From the NCBI RefSeq assembly GCF_018362995.1, contig NZ_CP074372.1, positions 1,116,001 through 1,180,000 of the forward strand: DNA of 64,000 nucleotides, given 5' to 3'. The notes beneath the pieces were generated by a model. It worked only from the letters and a program-made list of their open reading frames with translations, ran no database searches and had not been told where the DNA came from. The position numbers were made by a program, and so were the translations under genes. Source of the DNA: Chryseobacterium indologenes. Its GTDB lineage: Bacteria; Bacteroidota; Bacteroidia; Flavobacteriales; Weeksellaceae. Positions 24,728 to 32,632 of the stretch are shown here, one piece after another; the first letter of the stretch is position 1, and the number at the start of each line of letters is the position of its first letter.

Positions 24728-25519
24728 ATGAAAAGTATCTATTCTAAAATTCTGATTTTAGCATTCATGGCCTCTTCACTTTATTCTTATGCATGGGGAT
24801 TAACGGGACACAGGGTTATTGCAGACATTGCAGAAAACCATCTTTCCCGTAAAGCGAGAAGAGAAATTAAAAAGATCATGGGAAAAGAGCGTCTGGCTTA
24901 CTGGGCGAACTGGCCGGATTTCATTAAATCTGATACCACAGGAGCATGGAAGCAGGCTTCATCATGGCATTATGTAAACATTGATCCAATGACTGACTTT
25001 AAAGCTTTTGAACAAAACCTAAAAGCGCAGGCAGGACCAAGCCTTTACACTCAGGTAAACACACTATCCAGCCAGATCAAAGACAAAAACACCTCTGAGA
25101 AAGACAGAAAAATTGCTTTAATCTTCCTTATCCATATTATGGGAGATCTTGCACAACCCCTTCACGTGGGAAGAGCAGAAGATTTGGGTGGAAACAAGAT
25201 CAACGTTACCTATTTCGGGGATAAAACCAATTTACACTCAGTTTGGGACGGAAAACTGGTAGATTCTCAAAAATACAGCTACACAGAATATTCTAAACTT
25301 TTAGATATCAAATCTAAAGAAGAAGTAGCACAGATACAATCCGGGACACTGGAAGACTGGCTATATGATTCTCACAAGATTGCCAATAAAATCTATGCAC
25401 AGACTCCTAACGACTCTAAATTATCTTTTGACTACCAGTATAAATTCAATGATACTTTGGAAAGACAGCTTCTATATGGAGGATTGAGACTGGCAAAAGT
25501 GTTAAACGAGCTTTTTTAA
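24728..25519 (+). CDS. S1/P1-family nuclease, exported
   Basis: A 263-residue zinc-dependent nuclease acting on single-stranded nucleic acid. The signal peptide ends SLYSYA, and maturation gives Trp as residue 1 (WGLTGHRVIADIAENHL), the N-terminal Trp that ligates the zinc cluster. Further ligand motifs: ALIFLIHIMGDLAQPLHVG and NLHSVWDGKLV with the paired His-Asp residues. Length fits the bacterial members (about 260). The ATG at 24728 gives a clean signal peptide; a TTG 12 bases earlier is less likely. It would scavenge or degrade extracellular RNA/DNA. Confidence 0.92.
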   Translation: MKSIYSKILILAFMASSLYSYAWGLTGHRVIADIAENHLSRKARREIKKIMGKERLAYWANWPDFIKSDTTGAWKQASSWHYVNIDPMTDFKAFEQNLKAQAGPSLYTQVNTLSSQIKDKNTSEKDRKIALIFLIHIMGDLAQPLHVGRAEDLGGNKINVTYFGDKTNLHSVWDGKLVDSQKYSYTEYSKLLDIKSKEEVAQIQSGTLEDWLYDSHKIANKIYAQTPNDSKLSFDYQYKFNDTLERQLLYGGLRLAKVLNELF

Positions 25520-25582
25520 TACGGGTTTCGAGTTGTGGGTTCATTAACCAAAGGCAGCTTAAAATAGTATTTCGAGATATAA

Positions 25583-25609
25583 AAACGGGACTTCGGTTTC
25601 GTTTTTTTT
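25583..25609 (+). terminator. Terminator with UUCG tetraloop
   Basis: AAACGGGAC (25583-25591), loop TTCG, GTTTCGTTT (25596-25604) with two G-U pairs, then T-run to 25609. Confidence 0.85.
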
Positions 25610-25984
25610 GTTTAACGTTTAAGGAAATTACAGCTTTTATTATTGACACATATTTTAATCAAAAAAAAGAAATTAAAATACTTATTATCAGTCAATTATC
25701 ATTATCCTCACAAAACTAAAACCATCCAAAATACAACAAAACAACTGATTATCAGCAAATTAATCAATTCAAATACACTTGTACATTTTTATTCTGTACA
25801 TTATACAAAAAAATTGCTTCTTTCAAATTTAAATAAAACACTGAATATCAAAAAATTAAATCAATATATAAAGGTATTCTTGCATTTTACTTTTTACATT
25901 GTGTAAAAAATACTCTACCTCGTGTAACCTTTTTACCTTTTCATACGTATATATTATAGTAACTCTTTTTTGAGGATAAAATAA
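25610..25984. other. AT-rich gap before rpoD
   Basis: No gene seen. An 87-codon frame here is only Lys/Asn/Ile/Leu-rich low-complexity sequence. Its 3' end must carry the rpoD promoter, but no clear TAnnTTTG is visible. Confidence 0.5.
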
Positions 25985-26851
25985 ATGAGACAATTAAAAA
26001 TCACTAAGCAGGTTACCAACAGGGAAACTGCTTCATTAGACAAGTATTTGCAGGAAATTGGTAAAGTGGAACTGATTACTGCGGACGAAGAAGTAGAATT
26101 GGCACAAAGAATACGTGCTGGCGACAGAGCCGCACTTGAGAAATTAATCAAAGCCAACCTTCGTTTCGTAGTTTCTGTATCCAAGCAATACCAAAACCAA
26201 GGTCTTTCTTTACCCGATTTGATCAATGAAGGTAACCTAGGATTGATGAAAGCGGCAAAAAGGTACGATGAAACTAGAGGTTTCAAATTTATCTCTTATG
26301 CAGTATGGTGGATCCGTCAATCAATTTTACAGGCATTGGCTGAACAGTCAAGAATTGTAAGACTACCATTGAACAAAATTGGTTCCATCAATAAAATTAA
26401 TAAAGCATACGCTCACCTTGAGCAGGAAAATGAAAGACCACCTTCTCCGGAAGAATTGGCTGAAGTTCTTGACATGAGCGAGGAAGATATTAAAGAATCA
26501 ATGAAAAACTCCGGAAGACACCTGTCTATGGATGCACCTTTAGTAGAAGGTGAAGATTCTAATCTTTATGATGTATTACGTTCAGGAGAATCTCCAAGTC
26601 CTGATAAAGATCTGATGCTTGAATCTCTACAGATCGAGATTGAAAGAGCATTGAATACTTTGACGCCAAGAGAGGCTGATTTGGTAAGATTATACTTCGG
26701 ACTGAACGGAAAACACCCAATGACTTTAGAAGAAATTGGTGAGACTTTCGATCTTACAAGAGAGAGAGTTCGTCAGATCAAAGAAAAAGCAATTAAGAGA
26801 CTAAAACACAATACCAGAAGCAAGATCCTAAAATCTTATCTGGGTAAATAA
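25985..26851 (+). CDS. rpoD: Primary sigma factor RpoD/SigA, short Bacteroidota form
   Basis: A 288-residue housekeeping sigma factor. Region 1.2 begins at [18 protein letters not shown]; region 2 carries [37 protein letters not shown] and [19 protein letters not shown]; region 3 follows; region 4 has [25 protein letters not shown] helix-turn-helix text near the end. Region 1.1 is absent and the protein is less than half the length of E. coli RpoD, as is normal in this phylum, where it recognises TTTG/TAnnTTTG promoters like those seen across the window. Confidence 0.97.
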   Translation: MRQLKITKQVTNRETASLDKYLQEIGKVELITADEEVELAQRIRAGDRAALEKLIKANLRFVVSVSKQYQNQGLSLPDLINEGNLGLMKAAKRYDETRGFKFISYAVWWIRQSILQALAEQSRIVRLPLNKIGSINKINKAYAHLEQENERPPSPEELAEVLDMSEEDIKESMKNSGRHLSMDAPLVEGEDSNLYDVLRSGESPSPDKDLMLESLQIEIERALNTLTPREADLVRLYFGLNGKHPMTLEEIGETFDLTRERVRQIKEKAIKRLKHNTRSKILKSYLGK

Positions 26852-26876
26852 TTTTTAGCGTAAAAAATTTTATAGG

Positions 26877-26904
26877 CGGAGTCTGGTTTCAGGCTCCGTT
26901 TTTT
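26877..26904 (+). terminator. Terminator of rpoD
   Basis: CGGAGTCTG (26877-26885) pairs with CAGGCTCCG (26890-26898) with one G-U pair, then a T-run. Confidence 0.85.
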
Positions 26905-27072
26905 TATTTACTTAGACTAAAGAGGATCAATTACATTCAATCTGCAGTGTAACATTTTTCACCGTTTATCCAACTAATTAAAATCATATCCTTTACTCAT
27001 TTGCGATAAATTCTAAATGATTAATTTTAGTCGACGGGATATGATGTTGAGAACACCAAAATAAAACAGACT

Positions 27073-27681
27073 ATGAAAAAAATACTTTTCGCTTCTGCAG
27101 TAGTTATTTCTTTACTTTCCTGCAGTGAAAATAAATCGCGGCAAGCTCCTACCGTAGAAAATGCAGTTGATAATGCTGAATCTTCAGTTTCTGGAGCTAT
27201 TAAAAAAAATACCAGATACTCCTCACGTGAAGGAAACCTTGTTCATGAAATCTATCAGGAGCTGATAAAAAATGACAAGGATTTACAGGATCTTGACAAA
27301 AGAATAGCGGTTATTAATCAGGAAACGGAGGACGCAATGACCGAATATGATGATGTTATTCAAAAATCAGAAACATACTATAATGATGCAACGGCACTAT
27401 CAAATTCGGTAACCGATTCTGTTACAAAGAAACAAATTGAAAAAGAGATAAAGGCCAGTTCTGAAAAATATGATATAAAAACACAAACTATCCGAGACCT
27501 CATCGTCAAAATAAAAGCAAACAGGACAACAGTTCATGATCAATACCTTGTATTTAAGATCAGAAAGACCCTTCCTGAAATTGAAAAGTACCAGAATGCC
27601 CATCCTCTGAAAACAGACAGCCTCAATCAATTCATCAATAAGCAAAACCAACTGCTGGAAGAATTGAAAAAATTAAAATAA
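27073..27681 (+). CDS. Coiled-coil lipoprotein of unknown function
   Basis: A 202-residue lipoprotein with lipobox LLSC at residues 14-17. The rest is helical and charged, with heptad-like stretches (NDKDLQDLDKRIAVINQE and EKEIKASSEKYDIKTQTI) that suggest a coiled coil. Nothing catalytic is visible. It is followed after 15 bases by the GNAT gene and 16 bases later by the monooxygenase gene, so these three could be one unit. Function unknown. Confidence 0.7.
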   Translation: MKKILFASAVVISLLSCSENKSRQAPTVENAVDNAESSVSGAIKKNTRYSSREGNLVHEIYQELIKNDKDLQDLDKRIAVINQETEDAMTEYDDVIQKSETYYNDATALSNSVTDSVTKKQIEKEIKASSEKYDIKTQTIRDLIVKIKANRTTVHDQYLVFKIRKTLPEIEKYQNAHPLKTDSLNQFINKQNQLLEELKKLK

Positions 27682-27696
27682 ATACCACCACACCTC

Positions 27697-28197
27697 ATGA
27701 AATATACTACAAAATGGCTCACTGATAAAGCCCGCGTTAAAGAACTGGTAGACTTTTTTATTACCCATAAAACAGACTCTTATATTTCCCATGGCGAAAT
27801 GATGTCCGGCAGAGCCATCGATTCCCATCATTGGAATCCGGATCTTGAACTGATTCTTACTGAACAGCTGATTACTGATTTTAATTCTGATGGCAGTTCC
27901 AAGCTGAATATTCTGATTGCAGAAAATGAAAATGGGGAAATTGTCGGAATGATGGTTTTCAATGTGATCAACAGTCCTTTTAAAAAGTATGCGATTTTAG
28001 AAGATATGCTTCTGGATCAGTCTGTAAGAGGCCAGTCACTGGGAAGCAAACTGTTAGAGAAAGCCATCCATGAATCTAAAAACTGGAATATCAGTTTCAT
28101 CCTATTGGAAAGTGGAGTCAACAACCATGGAGCTCATAATTTTTTTAGTAAGTATGGTTTCAAAAAGGTATCGGAAAGCTATATTTTAACAATATAA
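27697..28197 (+). CDS. GNAT-family N-acetyltransferase
   Basis: A 166-residue acetyl-CoA-dependent transferase. The acetyl-CoA loop is LLDQSVRGQSLGSKLLEKAI (Q/R-x-x-G-x-G type), followed by ISFILLESGVNNHGAHNFFSKYGF, the usual end of the fold. The upstream acceptor part (TDKARVKELVDFFITHKTD) is not specific. The acceptor is unknown. Closely spaced with neighbours on both sides. Confidence 0.85.
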   Translation: MKYTTKWLTDKARVKELVDFFITHKTDSYISHGEMMSGRAIDSHHWNPDLELILTEQLITDFNSDGSSKLNILIAENENGEIVGMMVFNVINSPFKKYAILEDMLLDQSVRGQSLGSKLLEKAIHESKNWNISFILLESGVNNHGAHNFFSKYGFKKVSESYILTI

Positions 28198-28212
28198 ATT
28201 AAATGATGTCTT

Positions 28213-29331
28213 ATGAACACCATTTCAATCATCGGAGCCGGAATCGGAGGACTGACCCTCGGAAATGTACTGAAACAGCATCAGTATGATTTCGCGATCT
28301 ATGAATCCGCTCCCGAAATAAAACCTGTAGGAGCAGGAATTATGATGGCAGTAAATGCGATGCAGGTTTTTGATCAACTGGGATTAAAGGAAAAAATTGA
28401 AAAAGCCGGTAATAAAATTCACAGAATTGTTATAGCCAACGAATCTTTACAGCCTATCTCCAAAACAGAAATTCTGGAATTGGAAGCTCAATACAATTCA
28501 TGTAATGTTGCGATCCACCGTGCTGAACTCCAGAAGATCTTAGCTGAAAATATTTCTTCTGATTCCATTAAGCTGAACCATTCTCTACAAAAAATTGAAA
28601 AAAGAGAAAACTATATTTTAAATTTTGAAAACGGAAATCAATTTGAAAGCCAGATTGTTTTTGGAGCTGATGGTATAAAATCCCCTATCCGAAACCAGAT
28701 TTTAAAAACCGGAACAATCCGTAACTCAGGGCAGAAATGCTGGCGCGGTCTTTTAGATTTTGATTTGCCTGAGAAACATCATCAGGAAGCCTTTGAAATG
28801 TGGGGAAAGGGAAAACGTTTTGGATTTGTAAAAATTTCTGATAAAAAAGTATACTGGTATGCCTGTATCAATGAAAAGAGTTTTAGCCGAGATGCATCGC
28901 TTACAGATATTTTTAAAGATTTTGATCCTTTGGTTTTACAACTGATTGAAGCTACAGATAACGAAAATATTATTTGTAATACAATTGCCGACCTCGCTCC
29001 TATTTCCAAATGGTATTCTGAAAATCTATGCCTGATTGGAGATGCTGCTCACGCCACAACTCCCAATATGGGACAAGGTGCCTGCCAGGCCATTGAAGAT
29101 GCTTATATCATCGGAAAATTGCTGGAAAAAAATCAGGATTTCAATGCAGTTTTTGAAGCATTTCAAAGTATCAGAAGAAAAAAAGTAGATTATATTGTCA
29201 ATACAAGCCGAACCATCGGAAAGGTTTCTCAATGGGAAAGAGGAAATTCAATACGCAATTTTCTCATGGGTATGATTCCGGAAAGCATGCATCAAAAAAT
29301 GGCTAAAAAGATTATAGAACTGGAAATGTAG
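28213..29331 (+). CDS. FAD-dependent aromatic-hydroxylase-type monooxygenase
   Basis: A 372-residue flavoprotein of the class A monooxygenase group (UbiH/PHBH-like). The dinucleotide fold starts at ISIIGAGIGGLTLGNVLKQ (GxGxxG), the DG motif is FGADGIKSPIRNQIL, and the FAD-ribityl motif is CLIGDAAHATTPNMGQGACQ (GD...P). No tetracycline-degradation-specific signature is evident, though TetX belongs to the same family. It lies 16 bases after the GNAT gene. Substrate unknown. Confidence 0.87.
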   Translation: MNTISIIGAGIGGLTLGNVLKQHQYDFAIYESAPEIKPVGAGIMMAVNAMQVFDQLGLKEKIEKAGNKIHRIVIANESLQPISKTEILELEAQYNSCNVAIHRAELQKILAENISSDSIKLNHSLQKIEKRENYILNFENGNQFESQIVFGADGIKSPIRNQILKTGTIRNSGQKCWRGLLDFDLPEKHHQEAFEMWGKGKRFGFVKISDKKVYWYACINEKSFSRDASLTDIFKDFDPLVLQLIEATDNENIICNTIADLAPISKWYSENLCLIGDAAHATTPNMGQGACQAIEDAYIIGKLLEKNQDFNAVFEAFQSIRRKKVDYIVNTSRTIGKVSQWERGNSIRNFLMGMIPESMHQKMAKKIIELEM

Positions 29332-29340
29332 AAATCCGGC

Positions 29341-29373
29341 TTGGGAAAGATAAGATTTCAAAAATTATATTCG
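29341..29373 (+). promoter_or_regulatory. Promoter of the S9 peptidase gene
   Basis: TTG (29341-29343), 22 bases, then TATATTCG (29366-29373), a TAnnTTYG -7 variant, 30 bases before the ATG. Confidence 0.5.
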
Positions 29374-29403
29374 ATTTATTAATAACAACTAAAAATTAAA
29401 AAC

Positions 29404-31434
29404 ATGAAAAAAATCTTTTACGTATTGCTCTTATTCATAGGAGTACATACAGCACGAGCACAGGATATCCCGGTACTGGACAGAGGATTATTTTTTGGAA
29501 ACCCGGAAATTTCCGGAGGACAATTGAGCCCGGATGGAAAATGGATTTCCTTTACAAAAGAATATGGCGGTATCATGAATATATGGGTTAAAAAAATTGA
29601 TGAACCTTTTGAAAAAGCCCGTCCACTAACAGACAGCAAACGCCCGATGAACGGATATTTCTGGTCTGAAGACGGAAAGTACATCCTTTATGTAAAAGAT
29701 GGGAACGGTGACGAAAACATGAACATTTTCGCCGTAGATCCTATGGCAAAAGTTACCACCGGAGTTCCGGAATCAAGGAATATAACACCGCTTAAAGAGG
29801 TAACAGCACAGATCTACATGGTAAGCAGAAAAAATCCTGACTTACTGATGATTGGACTGAATAACCGTGATAAAGCATGGCATGATTTATATTCACTGAA
29901 GATCTCTACAGGCGAACTGAAAAAGATTTATGAAAATACAGACCGAATCACAAGCTATGAATTTGACTGGGATGAAAAATTAAGAGTGCTGTCCAAAACA
30001 GATGATAAAGGAACCACCCAGTTTTTTTATAAAGAAGGAGATAAACTTACGCCTATTTATGAAACATTGGTAACGGAAAGCGCCTATATTTCAAACTGGA
30101 ATGAGGATAATTCTAAATTCTATCTGGTAACTAATAAAGGGAATCTTGATAAATCAACCCTATTCCTCATGGATCCGAAAACCAAACAGATCACAAAGAT
30201 AGAAAGCGATCCTAAAGATAAAGTAGATTTTGGAGGACTTTTTCTTGACAGAAATACAAGAAAGATGATCTACACTTCTTACACCGGAGATAAAACAGAG
30301 TACTACTGGAAAGACAAAACGTGGGAAGATAATTATAAATTTCTGCAAAGTAAATTTCCTGGAAGAGAAGTTAATTTTTCAAGCTCTACGAATGATTATT
30401 CTAAATTCTTAGTTGCTGTTGGAGGTGATAAATATGCTTCTGAAGCGTATTTTTTTGATGCAAAAACAAAACAGCTAATTTTCCAGTATACCCCAAGAAC
30501 AGAATTAAAAAAGGTTGAAAAGTATCTGGCTGCCATGACTCCTGTTTCTTATAAAAGCAGTGACGGCCTTGAAATTCCGGCATATCTGACCTTACCTGTA
30601 GGTTCATCCGGTAAAAATGTTCCTGTAGTTGTTTTGGTTCATGGAGGTCCGAAAGGTCCAAGAGATTATTGGGGATACAATTCAACCGTACAGTTTTTAG
30701 CCAACAGAGGATATGCGGTATTACAGCCCAACTTCAGAGCGAGTGGCGGATACGGTAAAAAGTTCCAGAACGGCGGAGATCTTCAGTGGGGAAAACTAAT
30801 GCAGGATGATATCACCTGGGGCGTAAAATACCTGATTGATCAGGGAATCGCAGACAAAAATAAGGTAGTAATTATGGGAGGAAGCTACGGTGGATATGCA
30901 ACACTTGCAGGTTTAGCATTCACTCCTGATGTATATGCTGCCGGAGTAGATATTGTGGGGCCAAGCAACCTTTTTACTTTATTGGATTCTGTACCTGCTT
31001 ACTGGGAAGCTGCCCGTGCTTTCCTTTACGGAATGGTAGGTGATCCTAAAACTGAAGAAGGTAAAAAACGCATGCATGATGCAAGCCCCTTATTCAGTGT
31101 AGATAAAATCAATAAGCCATTACTGATTGTTCAGGGAGCGAATGACCCAAGAGTAAAGCAGGCTGAGGCGGATCAGATTGTCATTGCACTGCGTGATAAA
31201 GGCAAAAAGGTAAATTATATCCTTGCTGATGATGAAGGTCACGGATTCCGTAAGCCGGTTAACAGTATGGCGATGTATGCTGAAACTGAGAAATTCCTTG
31301 CTGAAGTAATCGGTGGAAGATATCAGAAAGAAATGCCAGATAATGTGGCAAAACGTCTGAAGGAAATGACGGTGGATATTTCAAAAGTGAACTATACACC
31401 AAAAAGCGAAAAAACTGCAGGAGCATCTAAATAA
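29404..31434 (+). CDS. S9-family prolyl-oligopeptidase-type serine peptidase
   Basis: A 676-residue exported peptidase. A signal peptide (residues 1-20, ends TARAQ) precedes a beta-propeller-type N-terminal half with [25 protein letters not shown] blades, and a C-terminal alpha/beta hydrolase. The triad is Ser494 in GGSYGG, Asp581 in GANDPRV and His613 in [23 protein letters not shown] is the oxyanion-side strand. It would cut oligopeptides after small or prolyl residues in the periplasm or outside. Monocistronic with a good terminator. Confidence 0.93.
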   Translation: MKKIFYVLLLFIGVHTARAQDIPVLDRGLFFGNPEISGGQLSPDGKWISFTKEYGGIMNIWVKKIDEPFEKARPLTDSKRPMNGYFWSEDGKYILYVKDGNGDENMNIFAVDPMAKVTTGVPESRNITPLKEVTAQIYMVSRKNPDLLMIGLNNRDKAWHDLYSLKISTGELKKIYENTDRITSYEFDWDEKLRVLSKTDDKGTTQFFYKEGDKLTPIYETLVTESAYISNWNEDNSKFYLVTNKGNLDKSTLFLMDPKTKQITKIESDPKDKVDFGGLFLDRNTRKMIYTSYTGDKTEYYWKDKTWEDNYKFLQSKFPGREVNFSSSTNDYSKFLVAVGGDKYASEAYFFDAKTKQLIFQYTPRTELKKVEKYLAAMTPVSYKSSDGLEIPAYLTLPVGSSGKNVPVVVLVHGGPKGPRDYWGYNSTVQFLANRGYAVLQPNFRASGGYGKKFQNGGDLQWGKLMQDDITWGVKYLIDQGIADKNKVVIMGGSYGGYATLAGLAFTPDVYAAGVDIVGPSNLFTLLDSVPAYWEAARAFLYGMVGDPKTEEGKKRMHDASPLFSVDKINKPLLIVQGANDPRVKQAEADQIVIALRDKGKKVNYILADDEGHGFRKPVNSMAMYAETEKFLAEVIGGRYQKEMPDNVAKRLKEMTVDISKVNYTPKSEKTAGASK

Positions 31435-31455
31435 AGTTTCTGTATTAAATTAAAT

Positions 31456-31485
31456 AAAGCCATCTCACTTTCACGAGATGGCTTT
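31456..31485. terminator. Bidirectional terminator
   Basis: AAAGCCATCTC (31456-31466) pairs with GAGATGGCTTT (31475-31485); T-rich DNA follows. It separates the peptidase from the convergent copper cluster. Confidence 0.9.
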
Positions 31486-31498
31486 TGTTTTTAAGTTC

Positions 31499-31963
31499 TT
31501 ATTTTTCCTTTTCAGCCTGCGTCAGTTCTACCCAGTGAACTATTTCTTTTATCTGTTTTTCGGAAAGTTTCGCTTCCGGATGAAGATAAGTGTAAGAAGC
31601 AAGCGGCATTTTTTTCTGCTGTATTTGATTCACAATAGATTCTAATTTATTAGTCTGTTTACGATGGCTGTAGCTCCCCCATTCATTAAAATTCAATTCT
31701 TCTTTTCCTTTTTTAATATGCTTTTCGAGATAATAACTTAAAGGCTGTATATAAGAATAAAATGGATAATGAGTAGAATTGCTGTGACAGTCATAGCAGG
31801 AATTTCTAAGAACAGACCGCACATTTTCAGGAAGTTTGTAAACCTTTGAGATATCTTTAGAAGGAACCTGCCCGTAATATTGATTACGGGCAGGCTGGAT
31901 AATCTGAATAAGTAAAAAAATTAGAACAAACCCTAGCAATATGTTTTTCATGTGTCGGTTCAT
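31499..31963 (-). CDS. Haem-binding-domain protein (Haem_bd family)
   Basis: A 154-residue envelope protein with one N-terminal membrane helix (residues about 7-22) and a c-type haem site NSCYDCHSNSTHYPFYSYIQP: CxxCH gives covalent haem attachment outside the cytoplasm. The conserved YPFYSYIQPLSYYLEKHI block matches the Haem_bd family common in Bacteroidota. It is the last gene of the copper cluster, 14 bases after the DUF3347 lipoprotein; a second Met at residue 5 (31951) is an equally good start. A role in electron transfer linked to copper oxidation is inference. Confidence 0.85.
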   Translation of the reverse strand: MNRHMKNILLGFVLIFLLIQIIQPARNQYYGQVPSKDISKVYKLPENVRSVLRNSCYDCHSNSTHYPFYSYIQPLSYYLEKHIKKGKEELNFNEWGSYSHRKQTNKLESIVNQIQQKKMPLASYTYLHPEAKLSEKQIKEIVHWVELTQAEKEK

Positions 31964-31977
31964 CTCTTTTTATTATT

Positions 31978-32604
31978 TTAAAATACTTTTTTTATAGATC
32001 CGCAGTTAATCATTTTCTGTCCTTCATATGGATTGATAATCTCTTCCGATTCACTGATCCAGGTTCCACCTTTTCCATTATTGTACATTGGACAGAAGTC
32101 CTGGTATAATTTTAATCCGCCAGTTCCCTTTTCTTTTATTAAATCATTAATATCATTACTCAGGGATAGCAGATGTTCTCTCTGATGAGCTATATCATCA
32201 GATTTTTCACCGATATGTTCTGCATTTTCCGCTGCACTTTCTACAATATCACGCAACTCAGAATTGTTTTTTGCATCGGTTTTACTGATATCTATTTTCT
32301 TTAATATAGAAAACAGACTTTTAGCCGCATCGGAAGCTTTTTTAGAATCATCCTGAGCCAGGGCATTTTTTAGAGGAAGGTAACCTTTGATAATTTGCTG
32401 AATCGGAAAAGCTGAAAGCTCGCCGGGTTCTTTTTTACTTTCTTCCTGGCTTTCTTTTACCTCCTGATTTGAGATTTCTGCAGGTTCAGTTTTATCCGTC
32501 GTTTTAATTTCCGGTTCTGCTTTCTTCTCAGATATTTTACTGTCGGGTTTATTACAAGAGTATAATGTTGCTCCCACAAACAGTACGGTTATTATATTTT
32601 TCAT
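31978..32604 (-). CDS. DUF3347 lipoprotein
   Basis: A 208-residue lipoprotein (lipobox LYSC at residues 14-17), with a Lys/Glu-rich linker (residues about 20-65) and a DUF3347 domain. The domain's closing motif is DFCPMYNNGKGGTWIS... then NPYEGQKMINCGSI, where Cys, Met and Cys residues match the copper-binding end seen in CusB-associated DUF3347 proteins. It likely binds or passes copper in the periplasm. It is a paralogue of the smaller DUF3347 gene 3 kb upstream, on the other side of the oxidase. Confidence 0.85.
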   Translation of the reverse strand: MKNIITVLFVGATLYSCNKPDSKISEKKAEPEIKTTDKTEPAEISNQEVKESQEESKKEPGELSAFPIQQIIKGYLPLKNALAQDDSKKASDAAKSLFSILKKIDISKTDAKNNSELRDIVESAAENAEHIGEKSDDIAHQREHLLSLSNDINDLIKEKGTGGLKLYQDFCPMYNNGKGGTWISESEEIINPYEGQKMINCGSIKKVF

Positions 32605-32632
32605 TGTTTTTTAAATAATATGGTTAAAAAAA

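Noticed and set aside
25643..25906. 87-residue ORF before rpoD
   Set aside because: Lys/Asn/Ile/Leu low-complexity text from AT-rich DNA, no family motif, and the region must hold the rpoD promoter.
28213..29331. Tetracycline-inactivating TetX-type enzyme
   Set aside because: Only general FAD-monooxygenase motifs are visible; no TetX-specific evidence by eye.
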